From Mesostigma viride (Eukaryota > Streptophyta > Mesostigmatophyceae > Mesostigmatales > Mesostigmataceae): a stretch of 64,000 bases of DNA. The position numbers and the translations under genes are program-made. Shown piece by piece: positions 20,740 through 29,445 of this stretch. The stretch spans positions 5,884,884 through 5,948,883 of the forward strand of contig RPFO01000027.1 of assembly GCA_009746045.1 (NCBI GenBank), read 5' to 3'. The stretch's first letter is position 1. Each line of letters opens with the position of its first letter. The notes beneath the pieces were generated by a model. It did not search any database. It saw nothing but the letters and a program-made list of their open reading frames with translations, and had not been told where the DNA came from.

Positions 20740-21658
20740 CCCCCCCTCCTTGCCCTTCCACCTGCAGCAAGGCCGCCACCACCCTCATTAGGTACTCCAT
20801 GCCCACAAGCTCCCCGGCTGCTGAGCCCAGCTCCTTGAGAAGGGTGTCCATGGCCAATGCAATGTTCATGACAATTTTCCTGTTCTCCATGTTCCGCCAA
20901 TTTCCAGGCTTTACCGTCATGACCCACGACCGGATTCCCATCCCATTGTCGCTGGCGTCCTCCAACACCCCCGGCAGCACCCGCTCCGAAACCCGATATT
21001 TCACGCTCTTGGCTCGGCTTGGCAGCGCCACCCCTTTCGAGGCCTTGAAGTGGCTTCCCGCCCCCTCCATTCCTCCCAGCGCTGCCTTCAAACCTTGCAT
21101 GAATTTCTCGGCTGCGACCTCCCCCTCCTCGTCCTCCTCGTCGTCCTGATTTTCGGTTTCCGGAGGTGCCCCAACGAATGTCGCCAACCTCGCCCTCATT
21201 TCCTTTCCGACAGCCCCCCCACCTGCCGAAACCTTGGCCGCGCCTTTCGGCTTGGCCATTTTTCGCTGCGCAGGTGTCGTTGGTGGCAGCGCCTGATCCT
21301 CCTCGTCCGCCGCGAGATCTGCCACGGCCAGCAGTTTTGCCACCAACGTTCCGTTTGGGTCACGTGCGTCCAACACGTCGCCAACATCAACGTGATCGGC
21401 CAGCAACTGCACGACAGACTTCAGCTGGCTCGAGCTCCACGAGCTGGCGTCCGTCACCCAGTCCTCGGCACCGAAGACCTGCTCGACTGCCCCCACCGCC
21501 TCTGCGGGGCTGATGCACTTGGCGAGCAGAGTGGCGAGCTGCTTCTTTTTGGCGCTGAAGGCGACTGGCGCGTGACTGGCGGCAGCAGCCCGCGGTGTGG
21601 GCGTCCCGTCCTCCCCGCGCGCTGCCTGCCCTCCTGTAGCTTTGCGCCCCTTCGGCAT
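20607..21658 (-). CDS. DIRS gag-like ORF
   Basis: First ORF of the DIRS element, ATG at 21658 (MPKGRKATGGQAARGEDG). It encodes an Ala-rich N-terminus, a probable coiled region (KKKQLATLLAKCISPAEAV), an acidic stretch (ENQDDEEDEEGEVAAEKF) and a conserved-looking core (SVKYRVSERVLPGVLED, GIRSWVMTVKPGNW, NRKIVMNIALAMDTLLKEL). Near 20760 a Gly-rich homopolymer run allows a frame change. The alternate frame ends plausibly (ALSATPAVKAALQTAILLDK, stop at 20607), while the straight frame ends at 20615. No zinc knuckle is visible. The position 5' of RT-RH-YR fits the gag-equivalent of DIRS elements. Confidence 0.75.
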
Positions 21659-21745
21659 TGCTGCTCAGGGCCAAAAATGGCTCCGACAGTACAGGTTCGT
21701 CAAACCAGAGGTTCGTTTCCCCTGGCTTGCTGTCGCCGCCCTCGT

Positions 21746-22179
21746 GAAAAGAAAAGAGGCCGACCTTAGCTAGGTGGGTTTGTTTTTGTCCTTTTTTGCG
21801 TGTCATGCGGCCTTGGCCCGGACGGCATTTTTTCGCCACGCAAATGTTGCGTCTGAACAAATGACGCCATGTGGCGTTCTAATTGCCGGCAGCTTACGTA
21901 AGGCTGCCGGGGCTATTAGGTCACATATTGCGTGAGAGAAAGAATCTAGATCTAGTTAATCACTACGCCATGAGCCAAGAAACCTAGACAGTGGCAGGTT
22001 TATATCTCAACGTAGCTCCTGCCACCTGGCCAAGAAAAAACTGGCCAAAGCTTTGGCCACGACTGATCCGGATCAGGCCGCACCGGCCTCAAAAGGTTTG
22101 TCACGTGAACCCAATAACCTAGCTATAGCGGCTACCCTTCCATCTCACTATAAAGAAACTATGTTCAGAGAACCACGAT
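21746..22179 (-). repeat. DIRS split direct repeat B2 (5' end of the element)
   Basis: Matches 16844-17276 with a 1-nt A-run difference. Precedes the gag-like ORF in sense orientation, so it should hold the promoter. Confidence 0.9.
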
Positions 22180-22734
22180 AAGTTTAACCTGGGGTTCTGG
22201 GGTAGGGTTCGATTCCCTAGTTGAGCCACAGCCTGGTATGTATGACTCCTGGGCTTTAACACCCAGTGATGACATGGGCTCCCCATCAAGCAGTGGCACA
22301 GTGGTGTTGAAGTGGTTTCCATTGGTGAACATTTGGATGGATGATGCCTGGAACGCTCGGGGCGGGCGCCATGAAACGGGCGCCAGTGATAACTGGGAAG
22401 ACCAGGAACTCACTGTAATACGTTTCCTGTAGTCAGGGCCTCTCATTCAGATATCCAGGATATGTTGCCTAAGGAATATTCAATATCCTCCTTTAAGCCC
22501 AAGCCAAGGTACAGTTGCAAAAGAAAGGGTTGGGGATGACCTGCAGGTCAAGTTAATGATCAGATGGCAGGGTTGAACCATAGATCCCTAAAAGAGGATA
22601 CCATTAAGGTGGCAAAAGGGGTGCTCATGAGGCTTATTATAAGTCCAGGGTAACCAGGTGTCCATTTCACAAGGCAGCAAGGAATGGGTTGGTCATGGTG
22701 TGAAGCTTGCAGCTCCAAAACAAGAAAGGGTTGG
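22180..22734 (+). other. Element 1 3' noncoding region, right part, with B-box-like motif and PPT
   Basis: GGTTCGATTCC at 22206-22216 matches the Pol III B-box/tRNA T-arm consensus and sits in a GGG..CCC stem. Element 3 has the same motif in the same orientation at a similar distance from its 3' LTR (519 versus 546 bp). The last bases, CAAGAAAGGGTTGG just before the LTR, are a polypurine tract that would prime plus-strand synthesis. Confidence 0.65.
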
Positions 22735-23378
22735 AGTTAGCATATTGGTGATGCAATATGCTAAGCATATCATACTTGAAGTGGCCTTTCCAACGCCGTG
22801 CTAGACGCCTCATTTGGACAAGGAACTTGAGAGTTATCAAGTCCCGAAGTAATGCCGCCGGACGCTACAGCAGTACCAGGACTAAGGACACGTGAGGGAC
22901 AGGGCACGTGGCAGTGTTGGGTGAACCATCACAAGTTACGTGTCACAGGACCGACTGTCACTAGGAGGTACTGTGGTCAATATTGGTTGATGGTACCAAG
23001 AATGTCACTGGACTTCAGGACTGGCAGTCCTGCAGGCCTGGGATGGACGGGTACTTGTCATGACGGATAAATCCAGAGCGTTACTGTCATTCATGGAAGG
23101 ACAGACGTCCTGGATTGATGCAACCAAGGAAATTGACAGTGGCGGACCTGCCAAGGCGTGCAAGGCCTGGCAGCAATGGTGAGACCTAGAAAGGCTCGGA
23201 CACAGCAGTGGCCAAGCGTCTTTTCCCAACACCGTCCGTGGGTGCTGCCGCCTCAGGCTAGTGACCACAGGGTAGTGAGGCAACTGTGGTAAAGGTTAAA
23301 AGCCGCTGGTTGAAACCATGGCTCCATTCATCACATCTTGGGAAGACCAGAAACTCACTGATCCGCGTTCATCTAAAT
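22735..23378 (+). repeat. Element 1 3' LTR
   Basis: Same 644 bp as the 5' LTR at a constant offset of 13,020. I found no mismatch. Followed by TSD GCGCA and the minisatellite. Confidence 0.92.
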
Positions 23379-23547
23379 GCGCACGCAAGGGGCGGCTGCA
23401 CACACACGTACACACACCATGCACGCAAGGGCCGGCATGCACACACACGTACATACACCGCGCACGCAAGGGGCGGCTGCACAGAAACGTACACACACCG
23501 CGCACGCAAGGGCCGGCTGCACACACATGTACATACACCTTGCACGT
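23379..23547. repeat. 40-bp minisatellite, right remnant
   Basis: About four more units of the array at 8656-9714, continuing it across the element 1 insertion. Confidence 0.9.
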
Positions 23548-23715
23548 ACAACACACAACACACACACACAACAAAAAATTATATACACACACACACGCAC
23601 ACGCACACGCACACGCACACGCACACGCACACGCACACGCACAACACACACAACACACACAACACACACAACACACACACGCACACGTGAACAACACACA
23701 CACACAACAATTATA
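23548..23715. repeat. CA/CACACG-rich simple sequence
   Basis: AACACACAACACACAC and (CGCACA)n runs. ORFs across it are artefacts. Confidence 0.9.
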
Positions 23716-23817
23716 ATATTAGTGTAGTATATCAAACAAAATAGTAATAAAGTATTTGCAAGCGTACTTCGTGTGAATTATGTGTAGACGAGAATAGAAG
23801 CTAAACAAAACTCTAAT

Positions 23818-23885
23818 GGAGAAAGAGGGATTCGAACCCTTGGGAAAGTTACCCCATACATAGCATTCCACTCGGACATTTCTCC
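23818..23885 (-). pseudogene. tRNA-Ser-like pseudogene, internally deleted
   Basis: On the minus strand the acceptor GGAGAAA (23885-23879) pairs with TTTCTCC (23824-23818). A D-arm start TGTCCGAGTGG follows, and the T-arm AGGGTTCGAATCCCT is intact. Between them only the 3' half of an anticodon arm (ATGCTATGTA) and a variable arm remain, so about 20 nt including the anticodon loop are missing. The remnants resemble a class II, plastid-type tRNA-Ser. Non-functional as it stands; possibly organelle-derived DNA. Confidence 0.6.
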
Positions 23886-23920
23886 GAAAAAAAGGTCACG
23901 TAAGCTAAGGGTGGAGAGTT

Positions 23921-23978
23921 AAGGGTGTAGGTTGTAGGATGTATGGTGTAGGGTGTAGGGTGTAGGGTGTAGGGTGTC
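23921..23978 (+). repeat. TGTAGGG heptamer repeat
   Basis: Degenerate then regular GGTGTAG / TGTAGGG units. One base from the TTTAGGG telomere repeat of plants and many algae, but that exact unit is absent, so it may be unrelated. Confidence 0.7.
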
Positions 23979-24307
23979 TTGAGCTTTCTTTTTTGAGATC
24001 AATAGAGTCCCCTTCCATGATCATGTGCGTGATCTGGTTATGATTTTCATCTATGGCGTGTGTGGCCACATCGTGTATTTACAACTTTCTAGCCATGGAT
24101 AACTAGGTAACCATAAATTGGTTACCATGATAACTAGGTAAAAACGTGTTGGTTTCAGAATACATGTGATCGCTGCATTGTCATCTACAATGTACAAATC
24201 AATCACGGATTTCGGGGCTACGGATTTCGGGGCTAAGTTTTTGTGGGTAGAGATTGGCAAGGGTGTCTTTATCTTGCCACTTGGTCACTTGGTGTGCATT
24301 ACGTCTG

Positions 24308-25147
24308 TTCTTGCGTTGGAGTCAAAAAACTGTCCGTGTGTGGTGGTGGACTTTTCCTCACGGGCAGTCGCCATATGTCATACAAGCACTTGTTCGGCGT
24401 ACCACTAGCTCATGTATGTCACCATTGTAATTTTGCGTTGTAACAGCATTTCTCGGAGCCAACGGCCGTTGGACTCAAAAAACTGACCGTGTGTGGTGGT
24501 GGACTTTTCCTCACGGGCAGTCGCCATATGTCATACAAGCACTTGTTCGGCGTACCACTAGCTCGTGGATGTCACCATTGTAATTTTGAGTTGTAACAGC
24601 ATTTCTCGGAGCCAACGGCCGTTGGACTTCGAAAAACTGATAGCCTTGTCTGAAGGTGTGTGCGTGAATGGCACATGTGCATCGTCGGGGGGAGTTTTCT
24701 CAAGAGCCACATGTGGTAGTGTAAGGTGGGCATGCTTAGTGCGTACGGGTGGGAGGGACAAGAGGTGCAGAAGTTGACGGCTTTTGACCTTGGGAAATGA
24801 CACGGCACACATAAGACAACAAAGTGATAATTTTAATGTCTTTACGGGTGTACTGTCAATTTCTCCGAGCCAACGGCCGTTGGACTCTCGAAACTCTCCT
24901 GTCTACAAAGTGTGTGCGTGCGATGGCACTTGTTCCATGTGCCGGGGGGGGGTGAGAAATCTGTCGTTCATTAATTTGTGCCTCGTCGGGGTGGGCATGC
25001 ATGAATTTGTGCCTCGTCGGGGTGGACATGCATGAAAGCATTTTCATTGGTACTCGGGGTTCAATATTTTTGTCTTGCTGTTGAAACGTCGACGTGCTCT
25101 TCTCCTGCTCTTTTTTTTTCCTACTCAACGGCCGTTGGTGCTTTTAA
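24308..25147. repeat. Diverged ~153-bp repeats with palindromic AACGGCCGTT motif
   Basis: Two good units (about 24308-24460 and 24461-24613) and decayed further ones. GCCAACGGCCGTTGGA-type motif at 24460-24471, 24613-24624 and 24871-24882, with a related CAACGGCCGTTG at 25136-25147 and a one-base variant at about 26181. No convincing ORF. The motif is two inverted AACGG cores, the core bound by 3R-MYB factors in plants, but a regulatory role is inference. Confidence 0.65.
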
Positions 25148-25445
25148 ACTTGCCCAGCGTTATGACTAGGATGCCCTTCTTTACTGCTAGCCACCGCCCC
25201 TTGTGTACAATGCTAGAATTAGGCCGGGGTAATGGTACACGTCCACCGCGTCCCCAGTGCAAGGTTCGTGAATGCGCTGGTTCGTAAAAAATTCGGCACT
25301 TGGAAGGTTCGAACACCTGACCCCACTTTCGTTATTTCAACATGCCCTGAACGAAAAAGCTGCGTAAAGGATACATTAACCGTTCCCTGTTATTCTTGAT
25401 TATATTATTGCGATATCATGGACGTACACACGCGGTTGGTGGTCC

Positions 25446-25561
25446 GTACTTGCCAACTGCACTTGCAAACTGACTGACTGACTGCCTCCGTTACGCACTT
25501 GCGTGTGTTTCCGTACTTGCCAACTGAACTTGCAAACTGACTGAATGACTGCCTCCGTTAC
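25446..25561. repeat. 68-bp direct duplication
   Basis: GTACTTGCCAACTG..CTGCCTCCGTTACG occurs twice, starting at 25446 and 25514. Confidence 0.85.
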
Positions 25562-27120
25562 GACTAACAAGTGAACGACGAGTGAGCTACTAAAGTTTTG
25601 TTCAGTTCATTGTGTCTATATGTACATAGCCGTTTCTTCAAAACCGTTGCGTGGATACCTTGATTCTGGGTTCGCTGATACTTGTTTCCCATTTTAAATC
25701 TCCCGTCCATAATTGGATACATGTAATGTAGGAGGATACCCACTTGCCCGAAATCCGCGTAACGGGTGATTAGTACTGCTGTAAGCGGAACCACAGACAA
25801 ATCTGTCTAACGGGCTAACATTATTGTCCTTCATGTACTGGTTTTTGCACGCAGGACGCCATTCGCAACACCGCCTGACGGAGTCGGATGGACCGGACGT
25901 GCGTGAGGCTGCTGTTCACAGTCGTGAAGTTGGCAGACATTAATATCAACACGGTCACGAGAATTCGTCCAGAGAATAATTGATGCTTGTGACGTGCTCG
26001 ACGGCTGCGATGACCGAGATGATGCGTGTAGTGCACAGCGTCCGAGACGTCGCGACACCCGTGGCTGTCCTGTTGATGCGAACGCACGGTGACGAGACGG
26101 AGCCCATTATATAGGTGGATTACAAGTTAGAACGGCCCTCGCGGTTGCACTGTTTAATCGCGAACGTGGATTTTGCGGAGCCGACGGCCGTTGGGGATTG
26201 GAAATCTGATGATATCGGGGCTGCGCACGACATCGAGGAACTGGGGATCGACGTAGGTCTACAGGCTCACTTGTCCGTCAACATGTATGGCCTCGCTTGA
26301 CTGTCATCATCTTGACATGTACATAACTAGTTCATATACCATGCATTTGACACTGCCTGCACGTGGATTTTCCAGACATACATTGAGGGTAATTATAACT
26401 CGAAAGCACTACGTACGATTGAGACGTCCGGTCGTAGAGCAGATAGTTAGATGAGATGCTTAGGCTGACACACGGATTTCCGGCCTGCGCGCCGCGTATT
26501 GCCTACCGCGGCTGAGCGGGACACCTCAGTACAGTACGGCAGGGTGTACGGTACTGCGGTGTCAGGTGGACCGATGTGCGGTTAGTGCCAGACTGTTCCT
26601 AGGTGCTAGCTCGACCCGCCAGGTCCGGTGTAGCCGGGCCTGACGGGCCGAGTCTTAGCTGGATGCTAGTGACGTGGTCACATGGCATTGCAGTGTACAC
26701 TTGTCCACTGGTCGTGTGCTGCAGGTAGCACCGCCATAGGCATATAGGCGTAGCACTGGGGAGTGCCACAGCACCCGAGTCTGCCCAGTTCCATTCTGAG
26801 CCCTCAGCTTTCATCTCTCTCTCATTGTATTATTGTAATACAATCATCATTCGCTCTCAGCTTTCGCAGTTGTTCGTCGTCCCTAGTCTCCATCCAACTT
26901 GGACTGAAAAGTTCGTTATTTTTTTTTTTTAAGCAAAAAAAAAAAAAAGACTCTTTCGCGATTGCACTGGAGCTTTCTGATCTTCCAATTGATGGGTCTG
27001 TAATTATGTAAGATATTCAGATATCGCGATGACTCGAGCATCGATGCATGGAATGTAATAATGTATTTCATTCAATTATACATCCAATTTAACTCCGCAA
27101 GTGAGGGGCACACATGTCCA
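25562..27120. other. No gene recognised
   Basis: Only short ORFs without domain character. 26500-26760 has several GC-rich inverted repeats (for example around CCGGGCCTGACGGGCC). A T-run/A-run inverted pair lies at 26920-26952. Confidence 0.5.
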
Positions 27121-27897
27121 TCAGCCCGAGACAACATTTCCCAAGTAATTTTCGATTAGTGATTTAGTGTGGGCCTTCCCCACATTCTGTGACGCGACTG
27201 CGGTGGCAGCTGACTTAGCCGCCTGGGCGACTATGGCATCCAGGTTCTTCCCCGCCGCATCCGCGAACGTGACCCGCTTGGGGGGGGAGGTGGCCATGGC
27301 CGCCTTTAATTCCAGCAATGTGGCTTGGGTGACAGCAGAGTTAGCAGCCAAAGACTTGAGCGCACCTTGCACAGACTTGAGCTCAGAGGTGAGCGCCTGC
27401 AGCTCAGTGGAGTCGGCTGCGCCGGCAGGGGTGTCGGCATCGGCCGAGGTGTCGGATGCGGCCGCGATGGGCGCCAGCGGTTTGCAGAGTTCAGGGCAGC
27501 ATGTAAAGAGGCAGGAGGTGCGTAGCTGGTCGTCGCCCCAGTGCTGCCACCCCTCGGGGGGGTCATCCACAACTGCGCCGGTGTTGGGGTGGCGGATGGT
27601 CTCGTCGGCGGCGTATCGAAGTTTGAGGATTTGCAGCACGTTGCCGACCGGCATGGTGAAAATTGCCGCAATGTCGGCCGGTTGCAGGCGATCGAGGCTT
27701 GTATATTTGGTTAAATCAGACGGTGAGGGCGGTGAAGTTTCAGGCGTGGGGGTAGCCTCGGCGGCCATGGAAGTGATTTCCGTGGTACGCGGCTTCTTGG
27801 GAGCGGCGGGAGCGGTGCCGACGAGGGGGCTGGCTGCGGCAAGAACGTCTTCCAGCGAGCGGGGTTCTCGGGCGGCAGGTGTCGTAGCAGTCTCCAT
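27121..27897 (-). CDS. Hypothetical 258-aa protein
   Basis: Uninterrupted single-exon ORF from ATG at 27897 to a stop at 27121. The Pro/Thr/Ala-rich N-terminus (METATTPAAREPRSLEDVLA) is followed by a possible small folded part (YTSLDRLQPADIAAIFTMPV, HPNTGAVVDDPPEGWQHW, a Cys cluster CLFTCCPELC). Then comes a long Ala/Leu/Ser helical region likely to form a coiled coil (ELQALTSELKSVQGALKSLA) and a basic turn PPKRVTFADAAGK. I do not recognise the family. The architecture (disordered N-terminus, small fold, coiled coil) would fit the first ORF of a retroelement or a small host protein. No transposon coding lies beside it. Confidence 0.5.
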   Translation of the reverse strand: METATTPAAREPRSLEDVLAAASPLVGTAPAAPKKPRTTEITSMAAEATPTPETSPPSPSDLTKYTSLDRLQPADIAAIFTMPVGNVLQILKLRYAADETIRHPNTGAVVDDPPEGWQHWGDDQLRTSCLFTCCPELCKPLAPIAAASDTSADADTPAGAADSTELQALTSELKSVQGALKSLAANSAVTQATLLELKAAMATSPPKRVTFADAAGKNLDAIVAQAAKSAATAVASQNVGKAHTKSLIENYLGNVVSG

Positions 27898-28202
27898 AGC
27901 TACGGGGAAGATGTCGAATGCTGGGCGGGGGGCGCAGGCGTGCTGTTCACGAAGAGAATGCCGCCATATCGAGTCGAAAATAGCGATATCTGCTGGGCAG
28001 GCCGAGGTCGAGAACGTACGAAATCGGGGACGATAGCTGCCGGAAATTATACCAGCATGTTCGTCGTCAAAAGACGAGTCGAATGCAACAAACCCGACTA
28101 AATTTCATGGCCTGAGTCGAAAGTTATGAGCATTCTCGGCAGCCATAGCTCGGCATAATTTTCGCGCCTATTTTCGAGACTGACAATTGGACCACAAAAA
28201 CT

Positions 28203-28310
28203 GTCGCGTATTTTACCGCCGCGTATTTTACACCCCCACGTATAATACGCGTATTTTAGGTCCGCGTATTATACCCCGTACACGTATTTTCTGATCACGT
28301 ATTTGCCAAC
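28203..28310. promoter_or_regulatory. Array of CGTATTTTA-like boxes
   Basis: CGTATTTTA, CGTATAATA, CGTATTATA and close variants occur seven times at 12-18-bp spacing, about 300 bp upstream of the minus-strand ORF ending at 27897. It could be a regulatory cluster or a simple degenerate minisatellite. Confidence 0.35.
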
Positions 28311-28332
28311 CCGGCGTCCATCCATCAGGGTT

Positions 28333-28392
28333 AATGCTCCGTGACTCCCCAACGGGAGCACGAGTCTAATTAATTAATTAATTAATTAATGT
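28333..28392 (+). repeat. LINE/SINE-like 3' tail (hairpin plus TTAA run)
   Basis: TGCTCCGTGACTCCCC..GGGAGCACGAG hairpin followed by six TTAA units. Same design as the LINE tails at 1111-1147 and 41795-41831. No coding part is left. Confidence 0.5.
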
Positions 28393-29253
28393 AATCCCAA
28401 TGGAGATCTGTTACAATTTAATAATCTAGTGAAAAAATAATTCCCTAGATGCTATGAAGTGTTCTATAAATAGCTCGCAATGCAATATATCACGTTCTAT
28501 GAAAAAAAAAACAAAAAACACGGGTTTATTTAATTTTTAAATTATCAGCCACAGCTTTCGTCAGGTGCCCATCCTTGCCGGGGATAGGCAATAAGGTCAA
28601 AAAGTAATTTGTGGCTATGCACACAGATCCGCAAAGGATTGCGCTGAGTCATCCATTAGAAATGAATGGCTTGCAACGAATGTCGCACTAAGCGCAATTA
28701 TGAGCACACTTGTTCCATAGTAACGAGCGCTGCCACATGCCAGCAATAAAGACAAACAGGTGCGAAAAACCTGGCGTATCTCACAGTCAACGCCACTCAC
28801 AGTCGGCACTTACATGCCTTACTCCATACTACATCCAATCTAAATCTGAAAAGAGCGTCAGAAAGCTTGTTATCAACTCTATGTCACTAGTGATGCCTAA
28901 TTGCAGCAAAGATACCAGTCGTATATTTGCCGCTACCAGCGGCGTTTCTCATGCGACACTGTCAACAACAGTATAATACAGGTGAAAGAGACTAGGGCAA
29001 AATAGGTCAGTTACCACAATACACGAAGGATGTGGTAAACTGCCTGTACAACAGTTGCCCATGTTTGTCACACAAACGATGGCTACTCCCGACAGCACAC
29101 GTGGTCAGTGATGCACCTCCTTGTCATTGAGCCGTAAGAAGAGCCGTAAAAAGAGCCGTCAACGGAGCCGTAAAAAGAATCTTTCCTTTCAGTGCAATCC
29201 ACGACGTTGCGAGGTGTGGTGAAACGAAGAGCTAGTGACAAGAGCACACTGAA
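28393..29253. other. No gene recognised; downstream of the RTX gene
   Basis: AT-rich. 29140-29180 has a short triplicated AGAGCCGTAAAAAGAGCCGT motif. It contains the presumed 3' UTR of the minus-strand gene ending at 29254. Confidence 0.5.
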
Positions 29254-29445
29254 TTACACCCTTGCCGCCCCGCGCTTAGACCGCGGCACGAACTTGGCAA
29301 AGCGGCAGTCGGCCGCGAACATGCCGCTGGTCGCGTAGTCCTCGTCAGTGCCCTCCATGGGCACCTCTGCGCCCTGCTTGGAGAAGGACTGGCCCAGGAT
29401 GCCGTGGACCGCACCCGCTGCCTCGAACTCCTTGACTTGGAAGTT
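29254..29445 (-). CDS. RTX gene last exon
   Basis: Acceptor CCACAG before 29445; NFQVKEFEAAGAVHGILGQS, later MFAADCRFAKFVPRSKRG, and stop TAA at 29256-29254. 'HGILGQS' is typical of the end of vWD/root-cap-like domains, which supports joining this exon to the one at 32472. Confidence 0.75.
   Translation of the reverse strand, partial: NFQVKEFEAAGAVHGILGQSFSKQGAEVPMEGTDEDYATSGMFAADCRFAKFVPRSKRGAARV

Larger units (their letters stand above)
16682..22179 (-). mobile_element. Complete DIRS-class tyrosine-recombinase retrotransposon (split direct repeats)
   Basis: On the minus strand: B2 repeat (22179-21746), gag-like ORF, RT-RNase H-tyrosine recombinase ORF, A2 repeat (17412-17277), B1 repeat (17276-16844), short spacer, A1 repeat (16818-16682). 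A1/A2 and B1/B2 are direct-repeat pairs that are nearly identical (B differs by one A in a homopolymer). This is the split-direct-repeat arrangement of PAT/Kangaroo/Ngaro-type elements, which integrate through a circular intermediate and make no target duplication; none is seen. About 5.5 kb. Confidence 0.9.
9715..23378 (+). mobile_element. Element 1: full-length copia-type LTR retrotransposon with nested DIRS element
   Basis: Two 644-bp LTRs (9715-10358, 22735-23378) with no difference that I can see, flanked by a 5-bp TSD GCGCA. Internal order: ORF1, gag with CCHC knuckle, then pol with integrase, protease, RT and RNase H. The 3' noncoding part is split by a DIRS-like element at 16682-22179. 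Identical LTRs mean a recent insertion, so the several single-base frameshifts in gag and pol are either very new or sequencing errors. Without the nested element the retrotransposon is about 8.2 kb. Confidence 0.9.

Noticed and set aside
23286-23735. His/Thr- and Cys/Val-rich ORFs
   Set aside because: Read through minisatellite and CA-rich simple sequence on both strands.
25290-25320. T-arm-like GGTTCGAACACC sequence
   Set aside because: No acceptor or D-arm pairing could be found around it.
25821-26300. Small ORFs of 61-88 codons
   Set aside because: No start context, domain or conservation signal; background-length ORFs.
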